Positions 1 through 6,476 of a stretch of 21,317 nt of DNA are shown here, piece by piece. The notes beneath the pieces were generated by a model. It made no database searches and had not been told where the DNA came from. It saw nothing but the letters and a program-made list of their open reading frames with translations. Every line of letters starts with the position of its first letter. Position 1 is the first letter of the stretch. Source of the stretch: Bacteroidales bacterium (lineage in GTDB: Bacteria; Bacteroidota; Bacteroidia; Bacteroidales; UBA932). A program made the position numbers and the translations under genes. The stretch is from NCBI GenBank assembly GCA_024695285.1, contig JAILIM010000042.1:1-21317 (forward strand), read 5' to 3'.

Positions 1-3000
1 CTTGCCCTGCCATTCGGAGGCGCCGATGAGGAAGGCTGTCCGGTTGGCAAGCATGGCCGAAGAAACGACGAGATCTGCATAGCCGGTGTTCTTGACGGTG
101 ACGACCATATCCTTGCGTGAGCCTATGTTGACATTGCCGAATGCCAGAATGTTCAATGGCGAGAGCGTCATGATGGGTGCTGCGGCCAGTACGCCGGTAC
201 CGGAGAGGATGACGGCCTTGGTGGAAGGAATGTCGTCGGCAGTGATAGCAACCGTTCCGGGTTTGCTTCCGGTAGATGTCGGCTTGAAGGTGACGGTTAC
301 GGTCTTGGACGCACCGGGATTCACGGTCATGCTTGCGGGACTGACGGTGTATTGACCAGTACCTGAACCAATCTCAATCTTGGTTACGATCAGGTTGGCC
401 GACCCTGTGTTCTTAATCGAGAAGGTCTTGGACGAAGACTCGCCGATGCTGACATTGCCGAACGCCAGGCTTGTCGGCGAGACCTCTATGTCAGGTTTGC
501 CTTTGTCTACACCTGTACCCTTGACTACCACCAGTCGTGGATCTGCATTCTTGCCTGCCAGGTTAAGCCAGTCGGAATACTCCTTGGCTGCTTTGGGACT
601 GAATGATACCTGAATATCAGCGGATTTGCCAGGCGCAAGCGTTTGTCCCTTCCAACTCCATTCGAAAGAGAAATAGGCTCCTTCGCTCAGTTTGATCGAG
701 GACATCAGCAGGTCTGCCTTGCCGACATTCTTGATGGTAACGGTGCGTGTGGCACGTTCCCCGATAGTGATTTCACCGAAATCCAGGGATTCCGGGCTCA
801 CGCCTATCGCGGGCTTGTCTGCGCTGAGTCCGAATCCGCTTATCGCAACGCTGGCTCGTCCACCGTCTGAGACAATGGTCAGTTTTGTGGACACGTTCCC
901 GACCTGTTTTGGCGAGAAATCAAGCTGTATCCTTTTCGTAGCGCCGGGGGATAGTTTGCTGCCTTTCCAAGTCCATGAAGCGATGCTGAAGCCCAGGTTG
1001 GAGTTCTCCAGCGTTATGGAAGAGACAGTCATCGGCTTTGATCCGACATTGCTGATAGATATGAAGTCGGAGGCATTTTCACCTACGACCACATCGTCGA
1101 ATGATAACGTTGCGGGAGATACCTGCAGTTCAGGTGTGCCTTCCTTTACCCCCTTTCCGGTCAATGCCACTACTTTATTGCCGGCGTTGGACACAATATT
1201 AAGTTTGTCGGAGAAAGAGCCCTCTTCTGAAGGATAGAAACGGATGCCGATTTCCTGCGATTGTCCGGGAGCTATTGTCTCTCCTTCCCAATCCCATCTG
1301 GCCCTCTGGAATCCGTTCTTTGAACCTACGGCCAGGGAAATCTCGCTGATGAACAGATCCCCCGTACCCTTGTTGGTAATGGTTATCGTCTGCCTGTTGT
1401 CTGATCCGATGACCACCTCACCGAAATCGAGTTTCAATGTGGCAGGTTCAACGGCCAGAACAGGTTTCCCTTCATTCAAACCTGTGCCATTCAGAGTGAT
1501 GACGCATTCTCCGGCGTTTGAACTAATTGTGAGTGCATCTTCAACTTTGCCGTTGGCAGAAGGCTCGAAGATGACATCAATCGTGGAAGAATTATCCGGT
1601 TCGATTGGCTTGCCCTTCCATATCCACGGTGCGAGTTTGAATCCATCCTTGCCGGAGCGTAAGGAAATGCTTGTCACATTTAGTTTTCCTGTGCCGACAT
1701 TGCTTATCGTTATGGTTTTCTTGAGATGCTTGCCGACAACAAGGCTGCCGAAATCCAGTGCGCGGTCGGGGTCGACACTCATGACCGGGGTGTCGGGCTG
1801 CCCGCCATGTCCCGTGAGATTGACGGTTTTTACTCCGGCCTCAGTGGTGAAAATCAGACGTGCGGTTGCCTTTCCGTTCTTGGTGGGTTTAAAAGCAATA
1901 TTGACGGTTTTTGCACTGCCTGCAGCCAGTTTCTGCCCTTTCCAACTCCATTCGGCCACTGAAAACTCGCTGGCATCTCCTTCAATCTGGATGTTGCTTA
2001 CCAGCAGAGGCTCCCGTCCTGTATTGGTCACATTAACGGTCTGAATATCCCGGCTGCCGACAGGTATCGCCCCGAAATCGATGTCGACAGGACTGACCTG
2101 CACGGAATACTTGCCGTCAAAACTCAGGTCCTTGCCGTCCCAACTGATATACATATGGTAGGCATGTCCTTTCTGGAGCCTTGCCGTTGAGCTCAGTTTA
2201 TTGGTGGATGATATCTCGTTGCCGTTGACGCGTGCCACCAGTTGGGCATCGGTGATCATCTGTCCGTTAGGGATATACGACGATACGATAATATCTGAAG
2301 AATGGGCCGGTATCGTGATGACAGAGCTTTCTTTCACCGGCTCTTTTGTGGCGTCTGAGTAAATGGCAAAACGGCCGTCATCCAGGCATATGCTTCCACG
2401 TTCCCTGAACCAGAGCGTGCCTACAAATCCGAGAAGGGAGAATGTGATGGGGCTGTCCGTGACATTATTCACATGCAGCAGTTCATATGTGAAATAATGG
2501 GAGAATGAAACATCTTCACTCTCTCTCGAGACAAATCCGTTGAACATCACTGGGGCCCGGTATTGGCTCAAGGGAGCCCTTGTGATGGATGCGTTTAGCA
2601 TTAGGACCAGATCCTTGGACTTCTTGCCCTTGGTGGAACTCCTGAGTGGATTAGAGGACCAGGAAGCGTTGTGCTCCGGTATGAACGTCAACTCATTAAC
2701 GTCCTGCAGGACAGGCCTGTTGTTGCTGGTGAAGCATAGCAGGCGATATCCCTCAACCGGGCGGCTGAAAGACTCAGGTATGTCGTAGGAAAACACACAT
2801 CCCTTGCCCCCGGAGTTTATGCTCTTCAAAGTGACGTCTCCTACGTCGCAATACTCGTTTCCCAGGAGGAAAACGCTTATTTTGTCATCATTCTGCCATT
2901 TGGCGACAAGGTCCCTGCCGGAACCGTCCTGCTCAAGGGAGACTTTGGTCAGTCCATCCTCTTCTATATCAGCATAGATAGTCTGGGAGGTCAGGGTGTT

Positions 3001-3084
3001 GGGTACGTTCTCTTCTTCGCAGCCGGTAAGAGAAAGCAGTAATCCCGCCGCGACAATCTCAAATAATAAACCGATTTTTTTCAT
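1..3084 (-). CDS. Lipoprotein with fimbrillin-like head and tandem ASH/HYDIN-like Ig repeats (C-terminus cut by window edge)
   Basis: The frame is open for 1028 codons from the ATG at 3084 to the left edge, so the C-terminus is missing. Residues 1-22 form a lipoprotein signal ending LTGC (Cys22), so the protein is probably envelope-anchored, plausibly at the surface. Residues 30-315 look fimbrillin-like: TKVSLEQ followed by WQNDDKISVF near the start, and SYIPNG (from about 269) with SWDGK (314-318) at the end. From about residue 325 there are Ig-type repeats of the choice-of-anchor-D/ASH kind. Each opens with a DFG or AFG strand and a V.[IV]G turn, centred near residues 336, 444, 553, 662, 768, 874 and 981 (period 106-109). 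Five carry a W-x-W-[KE]-G motif mid-repeat; the sixth lacks it and the seventh shows EWQGK at the edge. It is last in a three-gene operon, 11 bases after the previous stop. The repeats suggest a rod or adhesion stalk; the ligand is unknown. Confidence 0.88.
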   Translation of the reverse strand, partial: MKKIGLLFEIVAAGLLLSLTGCEEENVPNTLTSQTIYADIEEDGLTKVSLEQDGSGRDLVAKWQNDDKISVFLLGNEYCDVGDVTLKSINSGGKGCVFSYDIPESFSRPVEGYRLLCFTSNNRPVLQDVNELTFIPEHNASWSSNPLRSSTKGKKSKDLVLMLNASITRAPLSQYRAPVMFNGFVSRESEDVSFSHYFTYELLHVNNVTDSPITFSLLGFVGTLWFRERGSICLDDGRFAIYSDATKEPVKESSVITIPAHSSDIIVSSYIPNGQMITDAQLVARVNGNEISSTNKLSSTARLQKGHAYHMYISWDGKDLSFDGKYSVQVSPVDIDFGAIPVGSRDIQTVNVTNTGREPLLVSNIQIEGDASEFSVAEWSWKGQKLAAGSAKTVNIAFKPTKNGKATARLIFTTEAGVKTVNLTGHGGQPDTPVMSVDPDRALDFGSLVVGKHLKKTITISNVGTGKLNVTSISLRSGKDGFKLAPWIWKGKPIEPDNSSTIDVIFEPSANGKVEDALTISSNAGECVITLNGTGLNEGKPVLAVEPATLKLDFGEVVIGSDNRQTITITNKGTGDLFISEISLAVGSKNGFQRARWDWEGETIAPGQSQEIGIRFYPSEEGSFSDKLNIVSNAGNKVVALTGKGVKEGTPELQVSPATLSFDDVVVGENASDFISISNVGSKPMTVSSITLENSNLGFSIASWTWKGSKLSPGATKRIQLDFSPKQVGNVSTKLTIVSDGGRASVAISGFGLSADKPAIGVSPESLDFGEITIGERATRTVTIKNVGKADLLMSSIKLSEGAYFSFEWSWKGQTLAPGKSADIQVSFSPKAAKEYSDWLNLAGKNADPRLVVVKGTGVDKGKPDIEVSPTSLAFGNVSIGESSSKTFSIKNTGSANLIVTKIEIGSGTGQYTVSPASMTVNPGASKTVTVTFKPTSTGSKPGTVAITADDIPSTKAVILSGTGVLAAAPIMTLSPLNILAFGNVNIGSRKDMVVTVKNTGYADLVVSSAMLANRTAFLIGASEWQGK

Positions 3085-3095
3085 GGCGGAATCAA

Positions 3096-4910
3096 TTAAA
3101 GGTCTTCACCGGGAACATTGTCAAGGTTCTTGAACGACAGAACCCCATCTTCTGAAAACACAAACCGTTTCCCTGGTCTGTAGACATAATAGGGATACCC
3201 GAGATGGACGACCCTGCTGTACGGATACAAATAGTAAGTGGTTTTTCGCTCCAGCCTGTTGTATGAGAGATCCGCATTCAGGTCGAAGTGGTTGAGCGCC
3301 TGTCTCGGACCATCCGGTTTCTGCCTGACGTTTATGTAATCGTCACTGAACAGAGGAGAATTCTCTTTGTGGATGCAGAAGCCGTATTCTTCTTCCGGAA
3401 ACAAAGTATATCCGAACAGGGGACGATGCTTGGTCACGGAAAGCTTGGCGGAACTTGAATACGGGGTGATGTCCAGGTTTGTGTAGTCGGAGTAGAACAG
3501 GGTGACCAGGTCCTTTTCTTTCACTATCGGGAACGAAAAGATCTTGAATTGAGGCTCGAATCCAATGAACTTCTGCCGTAACGGACTCCAGACCCTTGCG
3601 AAAAACTGGGCGTAGACGCCGAAATCCACCTTGAACGTGCAGTCGTCATTAGGCATCGCCAGGTTTGTCCACACGTTGTTAAGTCCATAGTTGGCGCCTA
3701 TGGTGGCTTTTACTTCCGCCCAGATGTCAACGGACAGCATGTCGGCAAGGAAATCGAGCTTTTTAGAAAAATAATCCACCCTTTTGATGTAGTTGCATCC
3801 ATAAAGGCCGGCCGACCAGGAAACCCCAAGGGAAGCGGAAACATCGCCGTGCAGGGAGAAAGAATCCAACGCAAAGGCCGGAGCGACACTGGCGGTGGAA
3901 ACAATTCCTGCCGACGCTGAACTGGCCTGGGAATCGTTGACGTAGTCGTTGTTAAGCTCGTCAATAACCTTGCATTCGAATACTTTTTCGTGACCCGGAG
4001 TGCATTTGAGTCTGGTGTTGTCCTGGAAGTCGCAATAGCCGCCGTAATGCATCTGGTAGGTGTTGTTGAACGCCATCATCGAGAGTTGCGCAGAACCGGA
4101 AGCGTCCACTTTCAGGTAAACCTGAAACAGGGGAGTGAACACAACCGGGACGGGACCAATCTGGATGTCTATGGGTTGCAGGAAAATATGATATAAAGAA
4201 ATGGTTTTTGAGCAGGATTGTTTTGTGGATACCTTGATTTTGGTGGATGCATTTATGTCCCAGTCCGCCTCCATGCCGACCTTGTCGAATTCTCCGTCAG
4301 TAATGGCGAAGAAGAAGGCAAGGTTCTTGGGCTCTACATAGACTTTGGGCGTTACGGTAAAAGGTCCGATATCAAAATCGTGGTCCACGATTGTCCATTT
4401 CTTGCCTTCCTTGGTGAAAGAAATGGAATTGCCCTCGGGGTCGGTGACCTCGTCTATTTCAATGTCGTCGAAAGGCACTTCCCACCGCTTTTCGAAATCG
4501 ATGTTCTTTATAACTTCATTGATATTGGCGATGGTTGTCTTCAGACTGATGAGATAGTCGTACATGTCGTCGAAGAATCCCTTGGTTTCAACGATCTGAA
4601 CATCCGTAACCCGTACCAGGTAACCGTAAGGTGCAATTTCTGTGGAGCCTGAGCAAAGGTAGTCCCCAACCTTTATGGCTTCAGCGTCTGTCGAGGTCAC
4701 GTCCATGTCGCCGTTCTCATCAAGAGACAGCACCTTGATGCCGAATTCCTCTTCGTCCGTAAGGTCCTTCAATGTCACCTCACCCGGGATGGACGGCCCC
4801 GGTGTGATTTCCGGACCAAAGTCCATTTTCTGTTTGCAGGCAACAGCCAAAACGACAAAAAGCACTGCGGCCAGGCGTCCGGCATGCTTTCCAATACCTA
4901 AGTATCTCAT
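3096..4910 (-). CDS. Hypothetical 604-residue lipoprotein, no recognised family
   Basis: I do not recognise this family. The N-terminus is a lipoprotein signal: a basic start, a hydrophobic stretch, and the lipobox AVAC with Cys25, followed by a low-complexity Pro/Gly linker. Beyond it the sequence alternates polar and hydrophobic residues as in beta-rich secreted proteins. A segment near residues 170-330 (DFDIGPFTVTPKVYVEP, then DWDINAST) resembles the repeated beta-strand style of extracellular structural proteins. At least eight further cysteines are present, unusual for this kind of lipoprotein, so disulfides are possible. No catalytic motif is visible. It lies between two lipoproteins that share a module it appears to lack, with gaps of 14 and 11 bases, so it is almost surely co-transcribed and may act in the same surface complex. 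That link is inferred from position only. Confidence 0.85.
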   Translation of the reverse strand: MRYLGIGKHAGRLAAVLFVVLAVACKQKMDFGPEITPGPSIPGEVTLKDLTDEEEFGIKVLSLDENGDMDVTSTDAEAIKVGDYLCSGSTEIAPYGYLVRVTDVQIVETKGFFDDMYDYLISLKTTIANINEVIKNIDFEKRWEVPFDDIEIDEVTDPEGNSISFTKEGKKWTIVDHDFDIGPFTVTPKVYVEPKNLAFFFAITDGEFDKVGMEADWDINASTKIKVSTKQSCSKTISLYHIFLQPIDIQIGPVPVVFTPLFQVYLKVDASGSAQLSMMAFNNTYQMHYGGYCDFQDNTRLKCTPGHEKVFECKVIDELNNDYVNDSQASSASAGIVSTASVAPAFALDSFSLHGDVSASLGVSWSAGLYGCNYIKRVDYFSKKLDFLADMLSVDIWAEVKATIGANYGLNNVWTNLAMPNDDCTFKVDFGVYAQFFARVWSPLRQKFIGFEPQFKIFSFPIVKEKDLVTLFYSDYTNLDITPYSSSAKLSVTKHRPLFGYTLFPEEEYGFCIHKENSPLFSDDYINVRQKPDGPRQALNHFDLNADLSYNRLERKTTYYLYPYSRVVHLGYPYYVYRPGKRFVFSEDGVLSFKNLDNVPGEDL

Positions 4911-4924
4911 AAACTATCTCTATG

Positions 4925-5812
4925 CTAATCAGTTAACCAAGTCAGACTCTTGCCGTCCCAGGCAAGGGCATAAAAGTAGAGTTCCCCGCAGGAATACTCA
5001 GCCGAAGATGAAAACGGCGGCGAAGAATAATCCTTGCCGTCTATTTCCAAAACGATGGAGGCATTGTTCATCTTTTTCCCGTTGGGGATGAACTGGCTCA
5101 AAACAAACCCGCGTTCTCCTGCTAATACGGTCTGGGCGTCGGAAGACTGTTCATCACCGTCTGATGAAGTATATGGAGACACGGAAACACCCTTTTCATA
5201 GTTGGCGCGAAGAGACGCTTTCACATAATACCATTTGTTGGATGCCTTGAACCCCTTGTGCTTAAAACTGACCGGTTTTCCCGTCAGGTTCGTCAGCCAC
5301 ACACATTCAGTTGCCGTCAAGAAAGCTGCCGTAGCGGGCGAAAGCTCATTGTTGATGCCGGAAGAAACGTAATATGCGGATATGTGGGAAAGGCCACGCT
5401 TAAGGTCGGCATTTATAAACACTCCTTCATCGGATATGTCGACCTCGCAGCTCCTGTCGGCGAGGAGCACGCTGTAAGGGGCGGTCAGGTCGATGCCTTC
5501 GCGAACGGGCACTTCCACGGTAACCGTGCCCATGACCGCACTCCCTGAAATGGACTTCTCTTTCGTGTTTTGCACACCGGAATAATAGAGTTCGCCATTT
5601 TGGCAGATGAAGGTGTAGAAAGCATAACCGCCTGAAGGCCAGTGATTTTCCAGATAAGGAACGCTTGAGCTGCTTCCTGCAATATATTGCCCGGAAGCAG
5701 ACGCAGGTTGTATCGACACAGTGATGGATTCGGCCGGAACTTTCTCGGTAGTAATCCCTATGCATCCTGAAATCAAGACAGTCAATCCAATAGCCGCAAA
5801 TAGTTTGTTCAT
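4925..5812 (-). CDS. Fimbrillin-like lipoprotein, 295 residues, sharing a module with the downstream repeat protein
   Basis: First gene of the three-lipoprotein operon. The start at 5812 gives a short lipoprotein signal ending ISGC (Cys17), with GGAA just before the ATG. The C-terminal half aligns by eye with residues about 200-318 of the repeat protein encoded at 1-3084: ECVWLTNLTGKPVSF matches ELLHVNNVTDSPITF, SQFIPNGKKMNNA matches SSYIPNGQMITDA, and the ending LAWDGKSLTW matches ISWDGKDLSF. The distance from IPNG (residue 242) to WDGK (residue 285) is nearly the same in both, 43 versus 44 residues. This is the usual layout of fimbrillin-like (FimA/Mfa-related) beta-sandwich proteins, so a structural or adhesive surface role is likely. 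Whether it polymerises into a pilus cannot be seen. The stop is 14 bases from the next gene. Confidence 0.87.
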   Translation of the reverse strand: MNKLFAAIGLTVLISGCIGITTEKVPAESITVSIQPASASGQYIAGSSSSVPYLENHWPSGGYAFYTFICQNGELYYSGVQNTKEKSISGSAVMGTVTVEVPVREGIDLTAPYSVLLADRSCEVDISDEGVFINADLKRGLSHISAYYVSSGINNELSPATAAFLTATECVWLTNLTGKPVSFKHKGFKASNKWYYVKASLRANYEKGVSVSPYTSSDGDEQSSDAQTVLAGERGFVLSQFIPNGKKMNNASIVLEIDGKDYSSPPFSSSAEYSCGELYFYALAWDGKSLTWLTD

Positions 5813-5831
5813 TTCCAGTTAAAATTGTCCG

Positions 5832-5862
5832 TAAATATACCTATTAATTAAGAAAAAAACAA
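5832..5862 (-). promoter_or_regulatory. Promoter candidate for the three-lipoprotein operon
   Basis: Read on the minus strand, TTG (5860-5862) is followed after 20 bases by TATATTTA (5832-5839), a one-mismatch version of the Bacteroidota -7 element TAnnTTTG. It ends about 19 bases before the ATG at 5812. The 12-base string TATATTTACGGA (5828-5839) also occurs just before the S46 peptidase gene, which supports a promoter role. Confidence 0.5.
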
Positions 5863-5890
5863 CACCCCGCACCTCAGGCACTGCCAAAGC

Positions 5891-5926
5891 AAAAACGGAC
5901 AACTTTCGCCTCGAAATCTGTCCGTT
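5891..5926 (-). terminator. Two-part hairpin, possible terminator on the minus strand
   Basis: An 8-bp stem (5894-5901 with 5919-5926), a 2x2 internal loop, then a 5-bp stem (5904-5908 with 5912-5916) closed by a 3-base loop. On the minus strand the stem runs into five T (5891-5895), as in a weak intrinsic terminator. It would insulate the lipoprotein promoter from upstream transcription. No T-tract follows on the plus strand. It could instead be a dispersed extragenic hairpin. Confidence 0.4.
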
Positions 5927-5939
5927 ACACGTATTTATC

Positions 5940-6030
5940 ATTTGGGAACAAAAACGGCGAATTCATTCCCGCTTGGCAGAAAAAGTGACGATTTGGGAAT
6001 GGAAAAGCCATTATTATTCCCGTTTGGCCA
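5940..6030. repeat. Two imperfect 40-base direct repeats, period 51, each with self-complementary ends
   Basis: Unit A is 5940-5979 and unit B is 5991-6030. Both begin ATTTGGGAA and end ATTCCCG-TTGGC, with divergent middles. Within each unit GGGAA can pair with TTCCC, and in unit B an inner ATGG/CCAT stem adds to it. Conserved stems with variable loops suggest selection on structure or copying of an extragenic element. No coding frame with a credible start spans it. Confidence 0.55.
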
Positions 6031-6325
6031 GGGGATGCTTCCGTTTTAGCCGGAGGAGAGCCGGCCAGTGTGGGTACTGGTCCAGAGAATTGCAGGGTAC
6101 GGGCGAATAGCGGGGGTTTTCGTAGGTGCTGGTCCCAGCAATGGACCAGTACGGGCGCCGCCCACATCGCACCCGTTTCGGAGCGAAGCGACTAAGCTGT
6201 ATCTTACTTGATGCCGGAGATAGAAGGGGGAGCGGAGAAGCCGCGTGGGGGAAAACTTCCCCCATGCCCCTGGGGGCAGCTGCGCAGCAGCGGGGGATTG
6301 TAGGGGCTTAGCCCCACATCGCACC
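6031..6325. other. GC-rich, hairpin-dense non-coding segment downstream of tRNA-His
   Basis: No believable gene is seen. The short open frames here are overlapping, lack signal peptides or family motifs, and look like chance frames in GC-rich DNA. Perfect structures visible: an 11-base inverted repeat GTACTGGTCCA (6074-6084) with its complement (6142-6152); a 7-bp hairpin at 6174-6190 (one G-T); an 8-bp stem TGGGGGAA/TTCCCCCA at 6246-6264; GCCCC/GGGGC at 6266-6277; the palindrome GCTGCGCAGC at 6279-6288; and GGGGC-TTA-GCCCC at 6303-6315. TACGGGCG occurs twice (6098-6105, 6150-6157). The string CCCACATCGCACC, matching the tRNA-His 3' end, occurs at 6161-6173 and 6313-6325. Confidence 0.6.
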
Positions 6326-6370
6326 AAAAAAGCCTCCCTTTCGGGAGGCCTTTGGGGTGCGATGTGGGGC
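6311..6370. repeat. 15-base perfect inverted repeat pairing the tRNA-His 3' region with its downstream flank
   Basis: GCCCCACATCGCACC at 6311-6325 is the exact reverse complement of 6356-6370, which lies inside the tRNA gene and covers the 3' acceptor strand and part of the T-arm. The tRNA terminator hairpin sits in the loop between the arms. A read-through transcript could fold the tRNA 3' end onto its own trailer. Confidence 0.8.
6326..6349 (-). terminator. Intrinsic terminator of tRNA-His
   Basis: On the minus strand the stem GCCTCCC-GAAA-GGGAGGC (6332-6349) is followed by six T (6326-6331). It starts a few bases after the tRNA CCA end, a classic Rho-independent layout. Confidence 0.88.
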
Positions 6371-6429
6371 TCGAACCCACGACACCCAGAACCACAATCT
6401 GGTGCTCTACCAACTGAACTAATCGCACC
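6353..6429 (-). tRNA. tRNA-His (anticodon GTG), CCA encoded
   Basis: The minus strand folds into a full cloverleaf. The acceptor strand GGTGCGAT pairs over 8 bp with ATCGCACC, including the extra G(-1):C73 pair that marks tRNA-His. The D-arm contains AGTTGGTAGAGC, the anticodon stem CCAGA/TCTGG encloses TTGTGGT with anticodon GTG, and the T-arm has GTGGGTTCGAGCCCCAC. CCA follows directly (6353-6355). It is transcribed from its own promoter just after the S46 peptidase stop and ends at the terminator that follows. Confidence 0.96.
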
Positions 6430-6442
6430 GTGTTAGAGACTG

Positions 6443-6473
6443 CAAAGATACGAATCTTTTTTGGTCCTGCAAA
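6443..6473 (-). promoter_or_regulatory. Perfect Bacteroidota promoter for tRNA-His
   Basis: On the minus strand TTTG (6470-6473) is followed after exactly 19 bases by TATCTTTG (6443-6450), matching the -33/-7 consensus TTTG-N19-TAnnTTTG. The -7 box ends 13 bases before the tRNA 5' end. The -33 box lies 4 bases after the upstream gene's stop codon. Confidence 0.88.
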
Positions 6474-6476
6474 TTT

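Noticed and set aside
692..2044. Long open frames on the plus strand across the Ig-repeat gene
   Set aside because: They lie opposite the minus-strand repeat gene, show no signal or domain, and reflect its repeated composition.
1..2110. Regular near-320-base periodicity that might suggest a CRISPR or DNA repeat array
   Set aside because: The period is that of protein domains (106-109 codons) with diverged DNA; the units are coding and much longer than CRISPR repeats.
3990..5091. Plus-strand open frames of up to 144 residues opposite the lipoprotein operon
   Set aside because: No start context, no family pattern, and complete overlap with well-supported minus-strand lipoproteins.
6031..6325. 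Known RNA such as tmRNA, RNase P RNA, SRP RNA or 6S RNA
   Set aside because: I looked for their conserved cores by eye and found none; the segment is left as unexplained structure.
6046..6436. Small open frames of 60-95 residues through the hairpin-rich segment and the tRNA
   Set aside because: They run through a tRNA, a terminator and stem-loops, overlap on both strands and have no recognisable protein features.
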